Position numbers and translations under genes: made by a program
Notes under the pieces: generated by a model
Database searches by the model: none
What the model saw: only the letters and a program-made list of their open reading frames with translations
Told to the model about the DNA's origin: nothing
In this document: positions 8,540 to 17,255 of the stretch, piece by piece
Numbering within the stretch: position 1 is the stretch's first letter
Layout of the letters: each line of letters begins with the position of its first letter
DNA from: Streptomyces broussonetiae
GTDB taxonomy: Bacteria > Actinomycetota > Actinomycetes > Streptomycetales > Streptomycetaceae
Direction of reading: 5' to 3'
DNA: 64,000 nucleotides
NCBI RefSeq assembly: GCF_009796285.1
Contig: NZ_CP047020.1
Span: forward strand, 5,084,001 to 5,148,000

Positions 8540-9175
8540 ATGGCGCACCGCGCCGGGAGAACCGCCGGGAGAACCCGGTGGAGGCGCTTCGCGGTGATCC
8601 TGGTGCCCAGCATGGCGGCGTGTGCGGCGATCGGCGTCGCCATGGCGCAGGGGGTGCTCGCCGCGTCGTTCTTCGTCTCCGGACAGAAGTTCCAGGTCAC
8701 CGCGGACAAGTTGACCGCCCGTGGGGTCAGCCTCTACTCCATGGCCGACGTGACCAGGAAACGCAAAGTCGTACCCGTTCTGGTCACCGCCTTCCGGCAC
8801 GCGACGGTCGACGGGCTGTGCCAGTCCGTTGTCGTCGACGTTCCGGTGCTGGGCAGACAGACCCTGCGGGTCACCGGCGGGGGCGGCCGGCCGTCCAAGG
8901 CGTCGGAGCTGTTCATCGACGCGACGGCCGAGACGGCCAAGGACGCGAGCTTCAACGGCCTCGACATCGGTGTCGCTCAGGGTGCCATCACCAAGGGCCC
9001 GGTCAGGCCCGGAGACAGGGACTCGCAGTTCTTCGATCCCGACGGCGTCGGCCAGCAGGCCGTGTCGGTCACCCTGACCGATCTGCGGGTGAGCGCGATC
9101 GCGCTCTCCGCCGGCACGTTCAACATTCCGGGCCTGAGCGTGCGGACCGAGCCCGGCAACCACGCATGCCCCTGA
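8540..9175 (+). CDS. DUF6230 family exported protein
   Basis: 211 residues from ATG 8540, with AAGGAGAC directly upstream. One hydrophobic N-terminal segment ('FAVILVPSMAACAAIGVAMAQGVLAASF') acts as signal or anchor. The rest is a soluble domain with family features such as 'VSGQKFQVTADKLTARGVSLYS', 'LCQSVVV' and 'LFIDATAETAKDASFNGLDIGVAQG'. DUF6230 proteins are found across Streptomyces, sometimes mislabelled cholesterol esterase, and are usually encoded next to a DUF6114 membrane protein, as here. The intergenic distance of 87 bases and same orientation suggest co-transcription. An envelope role is likely; no catalytic motif is visible. Confidence 0.85.
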   Translation: MAHRAGRTAGRTRWRRFAVILVPSMAACAAIGVAMAQGVLAASFFVSGQKFQVTADKLTARGVSLYSMADVTRKRKVVPVLVTAFRHATVDGLCQSVVVDVPVLGRQTLRVTGGGGRPSKASELFIDATAETAKDASFNGLDIGVAQGAITKGPVRPGDRDSQFFDPDGVGQQAVSVTLTDLRVSAIALSAGTFNIPGLSVRTEPGNHACP

Positions 9176-9262
9176 CCCGGACGGCCCCTGCGCGGGAGGC
9201 CGCACGCCCGGGCCCCGCACCCTCCTCACGGGGCCGCAGCACCACTGACCAGGACGGGACGC

Positions 9263-9745
9263 GTGATCACCAACACCTTCGGAAGACGACGTGAACTGCT
9301 CGCCACGGCAACGGAGTTCCGGCGCCGGTTCCGGACCTGGCGTGGTCAACGCCCTTTCTGGGCCGGGCTGTTCACGTTCGCTTCCGGACTGCCCATTCTC
9401 TACTGGCCCTACGCACACCTGGACCTGCGCGGGATTCCGCTCGCCCTGTCGACCACGTCCGGTGCCGGATCCCTGGTGATCGGAGTTCTGCTCCTGGTAC
9501 TGGGCGTCACGCTCTGCTGCCGCCCTCACCTTCGGGTGTTCGACGGGATCGCCACCCTCCTGCTCGCCCTGATCTCCTTTCCCGTCGCGAACCTCGGCGG
9601 CCTCTTCCTCGGTGTGCTCTCCGGCCTGATCGGCGGCTCCCTGGCCTGTGCCTGGATGCCGCCCCCGGCCGGCGAGCGGTCGACGCCGCCGAGCGACCGC
9701 GCAGCCACGCCGGTTCCGGCGGGAGACAAGCCCAGTGGTACCTGA
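9263..9745 (+). CDS. DUF6114 family membrane protein
   Basis: 160 residues. The family signature 'WRGQRPFWAGLFTFASGLPILYWPY' opens the protein, followed by three or four membrane segments ending with 'FPVANLGGLFLGVLSGLIGGSLACAW'. The last 35 residues are a Pro/Thr-rich tail. It is the usual partner of the DUF6230 gene upstream, and the two probably act together at the membrane. The following gene starts inside its last codons (GTG 9735 against the stop at 9743-9745), pointing to translational coupling. Function unknown. Confidence 0.85.
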   Translation: MITNTFGRRRELLATATEFRRRFRTWRGQRPFWAGLFTFASGLPILYWPYAHLDLRGIPLALSTTSGAGSLVIGVLLLVLGVTLCCRPHLRVFDGIATLLLALISFPVANLGGLFLGVLSGLIGGSLACAWMPPPAGERSTPPSDRAATPVPAGDKPSGT

Positions 9746-10685
9746 CCACCGCCGCAGCCGGAGCGTGCACTCCCGCGCGCGCGAACCCGGGCACAAGCCC
9801 TTGGGCCGTACGAGAACGACGGGCCACGCGGCCGTCGTCGTCGGCCGCCTGCCGTGGCCTCTTGCCTGCGCGCTGGCCGTGGCCTCGGTGCCGCTGGCCC
9901 TGCACCTCGCCGCAGCGCGGGCGGCCGGCCCGCTGCCCGGCTCCGGTGCGGCAGCCGGTCCCACGGCGGGGGCGTCCGGTGTGCCGACGCCCGAGGACAT
10001 CAGCCCGGCGCCGGTGAGCGGCATGCCGACGCCCCCGAGCACCGCCCCGGAAACGCCCGGTACCTCGCCGTCACAGCGCGACGCCGGTCCTGCGACCGCG
10101 CACACCCCGTGGCCGACGAGAAGGACCGTGCGAGCGACGGCGCGAGCGACCGGGCGAGCGAGCGCGCACGTCTCCTCGCCGCCGGCCGCCGCACCGCTCG
10201 ACCTGCCCCCGGCCCGCCCCGCGAAGGTCTCCTGGGTGCTGCGCGCCGACCGGCTCGTCCTGCGCGGTGCGAGGTTCCGCGGGGTGGTCAGGGTGCGCAC
10301 CGCGGCCGGGACCGTCCGGGCGCTCAAGTTCACCGTACGGTCGCTGGACGCCGTCGGCCTCGATCTGTCCGCGGGCCGGGGCCGCACGGCGACGCGTCTT
10401 CGAGCCGGGCCCACGACCACGTCCACCTTCGGGGGCCAGGGCGCCGACGGCGTCGTGACCCTCTACGTCCGCAGGCTGTCCGGTACGCTCACGCGCCTCA
10501 CCGGCGGCCCGCTCCCCGCGCACCGCACGGTCACCCTCACCCCCGACGCCGTACCGCACTGGCTCTCGCACCCGGCCACTCCGGCCCGCACGATCACGCT
10601 GGTCGCGGTAACCGTTCGGCAGGCCGCCCAGTTCGGCGGCCGGCTGTCCGTCACGGGCCCGCAGCTGCGCGCCGCGGCCGGATGA
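9735..10685 (+). CDS. putative surface or secreted protein of the DUF6230-DUF6114 unit
   Basis: About 316 residues if started at GTG 9735, where GGAG lies nine bases before it; an upstream in-frame start at 9648 would overlap the DUF6114 gene by almost 100 bases. A hydrophobic segment 'LPWPLACALAVASVPLALHLAAARAAG' is followed by a long Pro/Ala/Thr-rich linker (residues 50-130). A C-terminal domain beginning 'KVSWVLRADRLVLRGARFRGVVRVRTAAGTVRALKFTV' resembles the soluble part of DUF6230-like proteins. The 11-base overlap with the upstream gene supports one operon. The role is unknown; the linker suggests that it reaches into the cell wall. Confidence 0.65.
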   Translation: MVPDHRRSRSVHSRAREPGHKPLGRTRTTGHAAVVVGRLPWPLACALAVASVPLALHLAAARAAGPLPGSGAAAGPTAGASGVPTPEDISPAPVSGMPTPPSTAPETPGTSPSQRDAGPATAHTPWPTRRTVRATARATGRASAHVSSPPAAAPLDLPPARPAKVSWVLRADRLVLRGARFRGVVRVRTAAGTVRALKFTVRSLDAVGLDLSAGRGRTATRLRAGPTTTSTFGGQGADGVVTLYVRRLSGTLTRLTGGPLPAHRTVTLTPDAVPHWLSHPATPARTITLVAVTVRQAAQFGGRLSVTGPQLRAAAG

Positions 10686-10992
10686 CCGGCGGGACAGGCG
10701 GCCTGCCACTCCGACGCGCGCAACGAGGAGTTGCGCGCGCATCAGGGCAGGCGGGCGTGCGGCCTTCGCCGAGCCGGACGACCGGTACGCACGGGCGGTC
10801 CGACCGCGGCTGCTGACTCCGCGGTGAGGCGCGTGCTTCCGTGCATGGTGCAGGCGCCGACGGGGGCTGCAGCGTCCGCCCGTCCTCAACAGCCGGACGA
10901 CACGAGTGATATCCAACCGTTTCACACGGTATGTGATGCATAACATCACGCGGGTAATGGGCCAACGGCTTCGGGCTGCAGAAGGCGGAGAA
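10686..10992 (+). other. intergenic region before the multicopper oxidase gene
   Basis: About 300 bases without a supported gene. The last 100 bases, with GTGATATCCAACCG and ATGTGATGCATAACATC, are distinctly AT-richer than their surroundings and probably hold the oxidase promoter. The oxidase frame is open back to 10906, so the promoter and the true start compete for the same bases. Confidence 0.45.
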
Positions 10993-13023
10993 GTGATCGG
11001 ACGAAGAGATCTGCTCGTAGCCGGGTCCCTCGGCGGGGCGGCCGTGTTCCTCTCCGAACCCCATGGGGCGGTGGCGCTCTCGAACGGAACCGCGGTGGCC
11101 CGCAGGGCCGGGGCGGCCGGCAGGTTCAGGGTTCCCGTGCTGGACCCCACGACCATCCCGAAATACGTCACCGACCTGGTGATCCCGCCGGTGATGCCGC
11201 CGGCTCGCCCTGCCCGGGAGGACGGCGCCGACACGTACGTCATCGGTGTCCGGCAGTTCAGCCAGCAGGTCCTGCCGCCCACTCTGCCGTCCACCACGGT
11301 GTGGGGATACGGCTCGCTCGAAGACGAACGGACGTTCAGCTTCCCGTCGTTCACCATCGAGGCCAGGGTCGACCGGCCCGTCCGTGTCACCTGGGTGAAC
11401 GATCTCGTCGACGATCAGGGCCGGTTCCGCCCGCACCTGCTGGCGGTCGACCCCACCCTGCACTGGGCGAACCCGCCGGGCGGCAGGGCCGGGCGGGATT
11501 CCCAGCCGACGTTCACGACGACGCCGGATCCGTACACCGGTCCCGTGCCGATCGTCACTCACCTGCACGGCGGGCATTCCACCGAGGAGAGCGACGGCTA
11601 CCCCGAGGCGTGGTACCTGCCACGCGCGAACGACATTCCTTCCGGGTTCGCCACCGCGGGCTCGTTCCACGACGCGTTCCGGGAGAAGTCCGCCCGTGAG
11701 CGCGGTGTGGCGTGGGAGCCGGGTACCGCGATCCACCGGTACGCCAACGACCGGCGGGCGGCGACCCTTTGGTTCCACGATCACACCCTGGGCATGAGCC
11801 GGCTCAACGTCTACGCCGGCCTCGTCGGGTTCTATCTGCTGCGCGGCGGCGAGTGCGACCTGCCCAAGGGGGTCCTGCCCGGACCGGCTCCCGCCCTGGG
11901 TGATCCGCCGGGCACCCGGTACCACGAGATCCCCCTGGTCATCCAGGACCGCTCGTTCAACCCGGACGGCTCGTTGTTCTATCCGGCGAGCCGGGAGTTC
12001 TTCGACGGGTTCACGGGGCCGTACACGCCCACCACTGATGTGCCCCCCATCTGGAACCCCGAGTTCTTCGCCGGCACCATGGTGGTCAACGGCCGGACCT
12101 GGCCGAAGCTCGAGGCCGAACCTCGTCGCTACCGACTGCGCCTCCTCAACGGCTGCGACGCCCGTTTCCTGATCCTGAAGATCGCGGACAGCCCGACCGC
12201 CCGGCCGGCGCGGTCGGCCGTACCGTTCTGGCAGATCGGCAACGAGGGAGGGCTGCTGCCGGCACCGGTACGGCGGGAGCGGCTGCTGCTGGCCAACGCG
12301 GAGCGGGCCGACGTCATCGTCGACTTCACCGGGATCCCGGAAGGCACCGAGCTGTTCCTCGTCAACGAGGGAGCGGACCAGCCCTTCGGGCGGGGCGAAC
12401 CCGGCGTGGACTTCCCCGTGGCGGATCCGGCCACCACCGGGCAGGTGATGAAGTTCGTGGTCGGCCCGTCGGCGGGCAGGGACAGGAGTGTTCCGCCGGA
12501 CAGGCTCCGGCTGCCCGGGACCAGGCCGCTCGGCTCGGCGAGCGTCACCCGTCGGCTGGCCCTCGGCGAGGTGGCCTCCACAAGGCCCCAAGTGCCGCTG
12601 GACACACCGGTCCTGGACCTGCTCGGCACGGTCGACTCCGCCGGCAACCCCGTACAGCTCCGCTGGGCCGATCCGGTCACCGAGAACCCGAGGCTGAACG
12701 CGACCGAAATCTGGGAGCTGCACAACTTCACGGTGGACGCCCACCCGATCCACATCCACCAGGTGCAGTTCGAGGTGGTGAACCGGCAACCGTTCAACGG
12801 ATCACCGGTTCCGCCGGAGACCTGGGAGCGCGGCTCCACGGACACCGTGATCGCGTATGCGGGAGAAATCACCCGGGTGAAGGCCCGGTTCGATCTTCCC
12901 GGCCGCTTCGTCTGGCACTGCCACATCCTCGAGCACGAGGACAACGAGATGATGCGGCCGCTCCAGGTCGGGGGCACACGCATGGTTGCGGCGAGTACCC
13001 GCACCCGGCAGCCGGGCACCTGA
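10993..13023 (+). CDS. multicopper oxidase, exported by the Tat pathway (CotA/bilirubin-oxidase-like)
   Basis: About 676 residues from GTG 10993. The first residues 'GRRDLLVAGSLGGAAVFL' are a twin-arginine signal, so the enzyme should be exported folded with copper. All four copper-binding motifs are present: 'HLHGGHS' near residue 190, 'WFHDHT' near 260, 'HPIHIH' near 584 and 'HCHILEHE' near 642. The last contains the Cys that binds type 1 copper. The reaction is one-electron oxidation of phenols, bilirubin or metal ions coupled to reduction of oxygen to water. It is longer than Bacillus CotA (about 510), with an insertion-rich first half. An ATG at 10906 is an alternative start but would bury the signal. 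The substrate is unknown. Confidence 0.9.
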   Translation: MIGRRDLLVAGSLGGAAVFLSEPHGAVALSNGTAVARRAGAAGRFRVPVLDPTTIPKYVTDLVIPPVMPPARPAREDGADTYVIGVRQFSQQVLPPTLPSTTVWGYGSLEDERTFSFPSFTIEARVDRPVRVTWVNDLVDDQGRFRPHLLAVDPTLHWANPPGGRAGRDSQPTFTTTPDPYTGPVPIVTHLHGGHSTEESDGYPEAWYLPRANDIPSGFATAGSFHDAFREKSARERGVAWEPGTAIHRYANDRRAATLWFHDHTLGMSRLNVYAGLVGFYLLRGGECDLPKGVLPGPAPALGDPPGTRYHEIPLVIQDRSFNPDGSLFYPASREFFDGFTGPYTPTTDVPPIWNPEFFAGTMVVNGRTWPKLEAEPRRYRLRLLNGCDARFLILKIADSPTARPARSAVPFWQIGNEGGLLPAPVRRERLLLANAERADVIVDFTGIPEGTELFLVNEGADQPFGRGEPGVDFPVADPATTGQVMKFVVGPSAGRDRSVPPDRLRLPGTRPLGSASVTRRLALGEVASTRPQVPLDTPVLDLLGTVDSAGNPVQLRWADPVTENPRLNATEIWELHNFTVDAHPIHIHQVQFEVVNRQPFNGSPVPPETWERGSTDTVIAYAGEITRVKARFDLPGRFVWHCHILEHEDNEMMRPLQVGGTRMVAASTRTRQPGT

Positions 13024-13025
13024 GC

Positions 13026-13208
13026 GTGATCAGCCCTGTTCCTCCCGGAAGCCGCCACGGCGCCGACCACTCGGTGCTGACCGACTACATCTCCACCGAG
13101 ACCTACTTCCAGCACAACCCCGAGGCCGCCGACGGCAGGATCGTCGAGCACCGGGACGTCATCGTCCCGGTCCCGGCGAAACTGCCGTGCGGCAACGGCC
13201 TGTTCTGA
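13026..13208 (+). pseudogene. SnoaL/NTF2-like protein with its middle deleted
   Basis: 60 codons starting two bases after the oxidase stop. Both ends of a SnoaL-like polyketide-cyclase-type domain are recognisable: 'DYISTETYFQHNPEAADG' from the front and 'GRIVEHRDVIVPVPAKLPCGNGLF' from the back. Intact relatives have about 60 more residues between these pieces, so an in-frame deletion at the 'DGR' junction removed the core of the fold. The close spacing to the oxidase suggests a former two-gene operon. The piece may still be translated but should not fold as an NTF2 barrel. Confidence 0.65.
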
Positions 13209-13260
13209 GCAGCCGCCGCAGGGGGAGGCCCGGTGCCGAGCGGGGAGAACGGCCGGCCCG

Positions 13261-14136
13261 TCAGCCGATGCGCGTTCCCGCGCCGCCGACACGGACGCGC
13301 GGGTCTCCCGAGCGCAGGGTCACCGTCAGTTCGCCGGGGCGGCCCAGGTCCTCGCCCTGGTACAGGGTCAGCACGGCATCCTCGGGGACCAGGGCGAGTT
13401 CACGGGCGTACGCACCGAACGCGGCGGCTGCGGCGCCCGTTGCCGGGTCCTCGACGACGCCGCCGACGGGGAACGGGTCACGGACATGGAAGACGGTGGC
13501 CGACTCCCGCCACACCAACTGGACCGTGGTCAGGTCCAAGCGGTGCATCAGGGCCTCGAGGCGGGCGAAGTCGTACGCGAGATCCGCGAGGCGCGTGCGT
13601 GTCGCCGCCGCGAGGACGAGATGGCGGGCACCGGCGAACGCGACGCGGGGCGGGAAGGCCGGGTCGAGGTCGGCGGCCGGCCAGTCGAGCGCGGCGAGTG
13701 CCTCCTCGAGGTCGGCGTCGGCGATCTCCTCGATGTGCGGCTCGACACTGGTGAGCGTGGCCCTGACGGTCCCGTCCTCCTCGGCCACCTCCACCGGCAC
13801 GGTTCCGGCGCGCGTCGCGAACACCAGCTCCCCGGTGCCGGTCCGCTCGGCGAGCGCGACGGCGGTCGCGACGGTGGCGTGCCCGCAGAACGGCACCTCG
13901 GCCCGGGGGCTGAAGTAACGGATGCTGTACGCCCGTCCCTCCTGTCCGCCGAGGCCCTCGGGGGGCGCGGTCAGGAACGCGGACTCCGAGTATCCGAGGT
14001 CGGCGGCGATGGCCAGCATGTCGCCGTCGTCCAGGGCACCGGCGTCCAGAACGACGCCGGCGGGGTTACCGCCGTCGGGGTCGGTGGAGAAGGCTGTGTA
14101 TCGCAACACCTCGGGCTGCGGCGCATTCGTCGTCAT
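13261..14136 (-). CDS. PhzF-family isomerase/epimerase-like protein
   Basis: 291 residues from ATG 14136; the open frame extends further upstream, but homology begins only at 'LRYTAFSTDPDGGNPAGVVLDA'. This is the PhzF/diaminopimelate-epimerase fold: the 'GNPAGVV' loop, the catalytic Glu in 'LGYSESAFL', 'RYFSPRAEVPFCGHATVATA' and, in the second half, 'VEDPATGAAAAAFGAYA'. PhzF itself isomerises a phenazine precursor, but most genomic copies have unknown substrates and there are no other phenazine genes here. It is transcribed leftward, and a tRNA-Gly fragment lies 140 bases upstream of its start. Confidence 0.85.
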   Translation of the reverse strand: MTTNAPQPEVLRYTAFSTDPDGGNPAGVVLDAGALDDGDMLAIAADLGYSESAFLTAPPEGLGGQEGRAYSIRYFSPRAEVPFCGHATVATAVALAERTGTGELVFATRAGTVPVEVAEEDGTVRATLTSVEPHIEEIADADLEEALAALDWPAADLDPAFPPRVAFAGARHLVLAAATRTRLADLAYDFARLEALMHRLDLTTVQLVWRESATVFHVRDPFPVGGVVEDPATGAAAAAFGAYARELALVPEDAVLTLYQGEDLGRPGELTVTLRSGDPRVRVGGAGTRIG

Positions 14137-14274
14137 GCTCGCGGCAACGCGGAGCGGGCCCGCGGCAATTCCCGCGAGCCGCACACCGACACAGGTCCAC
14201 GGGCCGTAGGCCCTCTTCGGCGGACCTGCGAGGGCGCTTTCGTAGCGCCGTCGGTCGTGCAGCACACCTCGAAC

Positions 14275-14315
14275 CCTTCTTCATGGAGCGGGTGACGAGA
14301 ATCGAACTCGCGCTC
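14275..14315 (-). repeat. tRNA-Gly 3'-end fragment, copy 3 (attachment-site-like scar)
   Basis: These 41 bases are identical to 31408-31448, covering the 3' third of the tRNA-Gly(CCC) gene (T-arm and acceptor strand with CCA) plus about nine bases of its trailer. The anticodon arm and 5' half are absent, so it is not a working tRNA. Site-specific integration into tRNA 3' ends leaves such copies. It marks the possible far left end of an island whose right end is the intact tRNA gene. Confidence 0.75.
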
Positions 14316-14322
14316 CCGGACG

Positions 14323-14610
14323 TCACCAACCGAGGGCACGCTCGTCGGCTCGCGCGGCCCGGTCCGGGGTGAGCGGGCGCGCGTCGTGGCAGGTGAAGCC
14401 GAGGCGGGTCAGTGCCCGGTGCATCTCGACCGAGGTGAAGTCGCGGCGGTTCTGCCGGGTGATCACTTCCCCGACCTGCATCACGGGGTAGACGCGGCGG
14501 TCGATGGTCACGCACAGGCCGGTGGCGGGTTCGGGTGTGATGCCGCTCATCGACTGCTCGACCTCGATCTTGGTCAGGTCGAAGGGGAAACGCGCGATGA
14601 CACAGCGCAT
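14323..14610 (-). CDS. small conserved protein of unknown function in the cold-shock/helicase cluster
   Basis: 95 residues from ATG 14610, chosen because GGAGG lies five bases upstream; a GTG at 14622 is an alternative. The sequence begins 'MRCVIARFPFDLTKIEVEQSM' and contains 'TGLCVTIDRRVYPVMQVGEVITRQNRRDF' and 'ALTRLGF'. I recall similar short proteins in Streptomyces but know no function. There is no signal peptide or membrane segment. It is the last gene of a leftward group containing a CBS-domain protein, a DEAD-box helicase and a cold-shock protein, which suggests a role in cold or RNA-structure stress. Confidence 0.7.
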   Translation of the reverse strand: MRCVIARFPFDLTKIEVEQSMSGITPEPATGLCVTIDRRVYPVMQVGEVITRQNRRDFTSVEMHRALTRLGFTCHDARPLTPDRAARADERALGW

Positions 14611-14643
14611 GGATGCCTCCACAGAACGGTCAGGGGTGATGGC

Positions 14644-15051
14644 TCAGGACATGAGGGCGAGGATGCCCAGGGCGTAGCCGTGTTCGTCGATCACGGGGGA
14701 CACGTCCAGGGTCCGGACCCGCATGGCGGCCTGCGCCTCTCCGAGTGCGGCGACGGACGAGGTGAACGGTCCGCGGTCGAGCGGGATGTCCCGCAGCCGG
14801 GTCCGGTCGCTGTACCACGAGCCGCCGCGGTGCCCGGCGAGCTGGGCCCGGGTGACCAGTCCCGCGCACCGTCCGTCCTCGTCCTGGAGGAGCAGGTGCG
14901 GGACACGGGCACCGATGAGCACGGACAGGGCGACGTCGACCGTCATCTGGTCGTCGACCTGGGGCCCGGGAGCGTGCATGGCGTCGCGGGCGGTCAGAGC
15001 GATGCAGTCGGCGCTGCCGGCCTGCTGCGTTCGGGGCGGATGTTGCGTCAA
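14644..15051 (-). CDS. CBS-domain pair protein
   Basis: About 135 residues. Two CBS motifs can be followed: 'TARDAMHAPGPQVDDQMTVDVALSVLIGARVPHLLLQDEDGRCAGLVTRAQL' and 'LRDIPLDRGPF...ALGEAQAAMRVRTLDVSPVIDEHGYALGILALM'. CBS pairs bind adenosyl ligands and act as energy sensors. No ATG or GTG lies in a good place; TTG 15051 has GGAG six bases upstream and gives a typical short CBS protein. It lies 80 bases downstream of the helicase gene in the same direction, so the two are probably co-transcribed. Confidence 0.7.
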   Translation of the reverse strand: MTQHPPRTQQAGSADCIALTARDAMHAPGPQVDDQMTVDVALSVLIGARVPHLLLQDEDGRCAGLVTRAQLAGHRGGSWYSDRTRLRDIPLDRGPFTSSVAALGEAQAAMRVRTLDVSPVIDEHGYALGILALMS

Positions 15052-15131
15052 GGGCTTCTCCTCTTCGTCGGGGCGGGCGGTACGGGCGACGGATCTGCCT
15101 GACTGCTGGGAGTGCATCCCCGTACGGGCGG

Positions 15132-16601
15132 CTACGGGGTGTTCCTCGGGGCGGAGCGACGGGCGCGGGCGGCGGCCCGGCCCCTGCGGTTGCGGCCGGC
15201 GGATCCCTTGCCCTCGCGTCTGCCCTCGCTTCGTCCGCCGACCGGCGCGGTGAGGGTGACGGGAACGCCGGAGGGGGTACGGGCGCCGGTGATGCGCTGT
15301 AGTTCGGCCTCGCCGGGGCGGATCAGGGCGGTGCTCGCAGTGATGCCGGCGTCGGCCATCAGACGGTCCACGGCGCGGCGCTGGTGCGGCAGGACGAGGG
15401 TGACGACGGTGCCGGACTCGCCGGCCCGGGCGGTACGGCCGCCGCGGTGGAGGTAGTCCTTGTGGTCGCCGGGAGGGTCGACGTTCACGACGAGGTCGAG
15501 GTGGTCGACGTGTATGCCGCGGGCCGCGACGTTGGTGGCCACCAGGGCCGTGACGTGGCCGTCCTTGAACTGGGCGAGTGTCCGGTTGCGCTGCGGCTGG
15601 GACTTGCCGCCGTGCAGGGCCGAGGCACGTACCCCGACGGACAGCAGGTGCTGGGCGAACCGGTCGACCGCGTGCTTGGTGTCCAGGAACATGATCACGC
15701 GTCCGTCGCGGGCGGCGATCTCGGTCGCGGCGGTGTCCTTGTCGGCGTCGCGCACGTGCAGCAGATGGTGCTCCATGGTGGTGACGGCTCCCGCGGACGG
15801 GTCGACCGAGTGCACCACGGGATCGTGGAGGTAGCGGCGCACCAGGAGGTCGATGTTGCGGTCCAGAGTGGCCGAGAACAGCAACCGCTGGCCGCGGGCC
15901 GGGACTTGGTCGAGGAGTGCGGTCACCTGCGGCATGAAGCCCATGTCGGCCATCTGGTCGGCCTCGTCCAGGACGGTGACGGCGACCTGGTCGAGCCGAC
16001 AGGCTCCTCGCTCGATGAGGTCCTTGAGGCGGCCGGGCGTGGCGACGACGACTTCTGCACCGCCGCGCAGCGCACTCGCCTGCCGGCCGATCGGCATGCC
16101 GCCCACCACGGTGGTGAGCCGCAGGCGCAGCGCGCGGGCGTACGGGGTGAGCGCGTCGGTGACCTGCTGGGCCAGTTCCCGGGTGGGGACGAGGACCAGG
16201 GCGAGCGGTTGTCCGGGCTGGGCCCGCTGCCCGTCGAGGCGGGCCAGTACCGGCAGGCCGAAGGCGAGCGTCTTGCCCGAGCCCGTACGCCCCCGGCCCA
16301 GGACGTCCCGACCCGCCAGCGCGTTCGGCAGGGTGGCGGCCTGGATCGGGAAGGGAACGGCCACGCCCTCGGTGCCGAGCGCGGCCAGCAGCCGTGCGGG
16401 CAGGTCCAGTTCGGCGAACGTCTCGACCGGGGGCAGCGGCTCGGTGAGGGTGACCGGCAGGGCGAACTCCTGTCGGCGTGCGCCGGGGCGTGCTCGTTGA
16501 CCGCTCTTGTGCCGGGGGCCCGGACCGGAATGTCGACGGTGCCCTTCCTGCGCCCGAAAGCGGCTGGAACGACCGGAGCTGGCGGAACGGGTTCGGTCCA
16601 C
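15132..16601 (-). CDS. DEAD-box ATP-dependent RNA helicase
   Basis: 489 residues from GTG 16601 (GAGGAAGG upstream). The helicase motifs appear in order: Q motif 'VPFPIQAATLP', motif I 'GRTGSGKT', Ia 'PTRELAQQ', Ib 'TPGRLKD', II 'LDEADQMADMGF', III 'FSATL', IV 'VIMFLDTKHAV', V 'ATNVAARGIHVD' and VI 'HRGGRTARAG'. A basic N-terminal tail (residues 1-45) and an Arg/Gly-rich C-terminal tail would bind RNA without specificity. It should unwind structured RNA, as cold-induced CsdA/RhlE-type helicases do. The neighbouring cold-shock protein gene upstream and CBS protein downstream, all leftward, fit a cold-response unit. Confidence 0.93.
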   Translation of the reverse strand: MDRTRSASSGRSSRFRAQEGHRRHSGPGPRHKSGQRARPGARRQEFALPVTLTEPLPPVETFAELDLPARLLAALGTEGVAVPFPIQAATLPNALAGRDVLGRGRTGSGKTLAFGLPVLARLDGQRAQPGQPLALVLVPTRELAQQVTDALTPYARALRLRLTTVVGGMPIGRQASALRGGAEVVVATPGRLKDLIERGACRLDQVAVTVLDEADQMADMGFMPQVTALLDQVPARGQRLLFSATLDRNIDLLVRRYLHDPVVHSVDPSAGAVTTMEHHLLHVRDADKDTAATEIAARDGRVIMFLDTKHAVDRFAQHLLSVGVRASALHGGKSQPQRNRTLAQFKDGHVTALVATNVAARGIHVDHLDLVVNVDPPGDHKDYLHRGGRTARAGESGTVVTLVLPHQRRAVDRLMADAGITASTALIRPGEAELQRITGARTPSGVPVTLTAPVGGRSEGRREGKGSAGRNRRGRAAARARRSAPRNTP

Positions 16602-16742
16602 GACGGGGCCTTCCTCGATGCGGCACGTATCGAGGAATTCCTTGAGGGGGAATCACAGGAATGAGCCGAGTGAAATCCGAAGACCTCGGGTTGACGTTCC
16701 CCAGGTTCCTCGCGGTCCTACGGGAGTAGAAAGAAATAGGCC

Positions 16743-16771
16743 GGGGCCCGCACCCCAAGAGCGCGGGCCCC
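16743..16771 (-). terminator. rho-independent-like terminator after the cold-shock gene
   Basis: On the minus strand GGGGCCCGC (16771-16763) pairs with GCGGGCCCC (16751-16743) across an 11-base loop and is followed shortly by TTTCTTTC. It lies about 45 bases past the cold-shock stop, so most transcripts probably end here, with some read-through into the helicase gene. Confidence 0.75.
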
Positions 16772-16817
16772 AGCCACATGTGCGCGAACCCGTGGCTCGC
16801 GACGATTCGCGTCAGCG

Positions 16818-17024
16818 TCAGGCGGGAACGATGTTCTCGGCCTGCGGGCCCTTCTGGCCCTGCGTGACGTCGAAGCTAACCTTCTGGCCTTCCTGAAGCT
16901 CGCGGAAGCCACCGTTGCTGATGATGTTCGAGTAGTGGGCGAACACGTCAGCGCCGCCACCCTCCTGCTCGATGAAGCCGAAGCCCTTTTCCGCGTTGAA
17001 CCACTTCACGGTGCCAGATGCCAT
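16818..17024 (-). CDS. cold-shock protein (CspA family)
   Basis: 68 residues, the exact size of the family. The RNA-binding motifs are intact: RNP1 'KGFGFIEQ' and RNP2 'VFAHYSNI'; the protein opens '[16 protein letters not shown]'. It binds single-stranded nucleic acid and acts as an RNA chaperone. ATG 17024 has GGGAG about seven bases upstream. The leader before it, roughly 17025-17180, is free of genes and AT-rich around 17130-17170, as expected for the long, cold-responsive leaders of csp mRNAs. Helicase and CBS genes follow downstream. Confidence 0.95.
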   Translation of the reverse strand: MASGTVKWFNAEKGFGFIEQEGGGADVFAHYSNIISNGGFRELQEGQKVSFDVTQGQKGPQAENIVPA

Positions 17025-17255
17025 ATTGAATCTCCCTTGAGGGGCAGTGCCGGACTCCGCACTTTACGGAGCCGAGTCGCCGCGATGATCACCCCTCCGG
17101 AAGGATCCCGGAAAGCTCTGCAAAGAAAAAATCTCTGGCAACCAAAACTGCAACTGCTATCACGCTAACACAGGGCGAGTCGCGAAGGCCATGCTTTTCT
17201 GGGCTCGTCCGGCAATTGTCATCCCGCTGGAGTGTGCATTTCTGTGTCGGCGGGA

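Noticed and set aside
13486-14295. A forward gene across the PhzF-like gene
   Set aside because: Shadow frame; the minus strand has the complete PhzF signature set.
14275-14315. A tRNA gene at 14.28 kb
   Set aside because: Only the 3' third is present; no anticodon arm or 5' acceptor strand.
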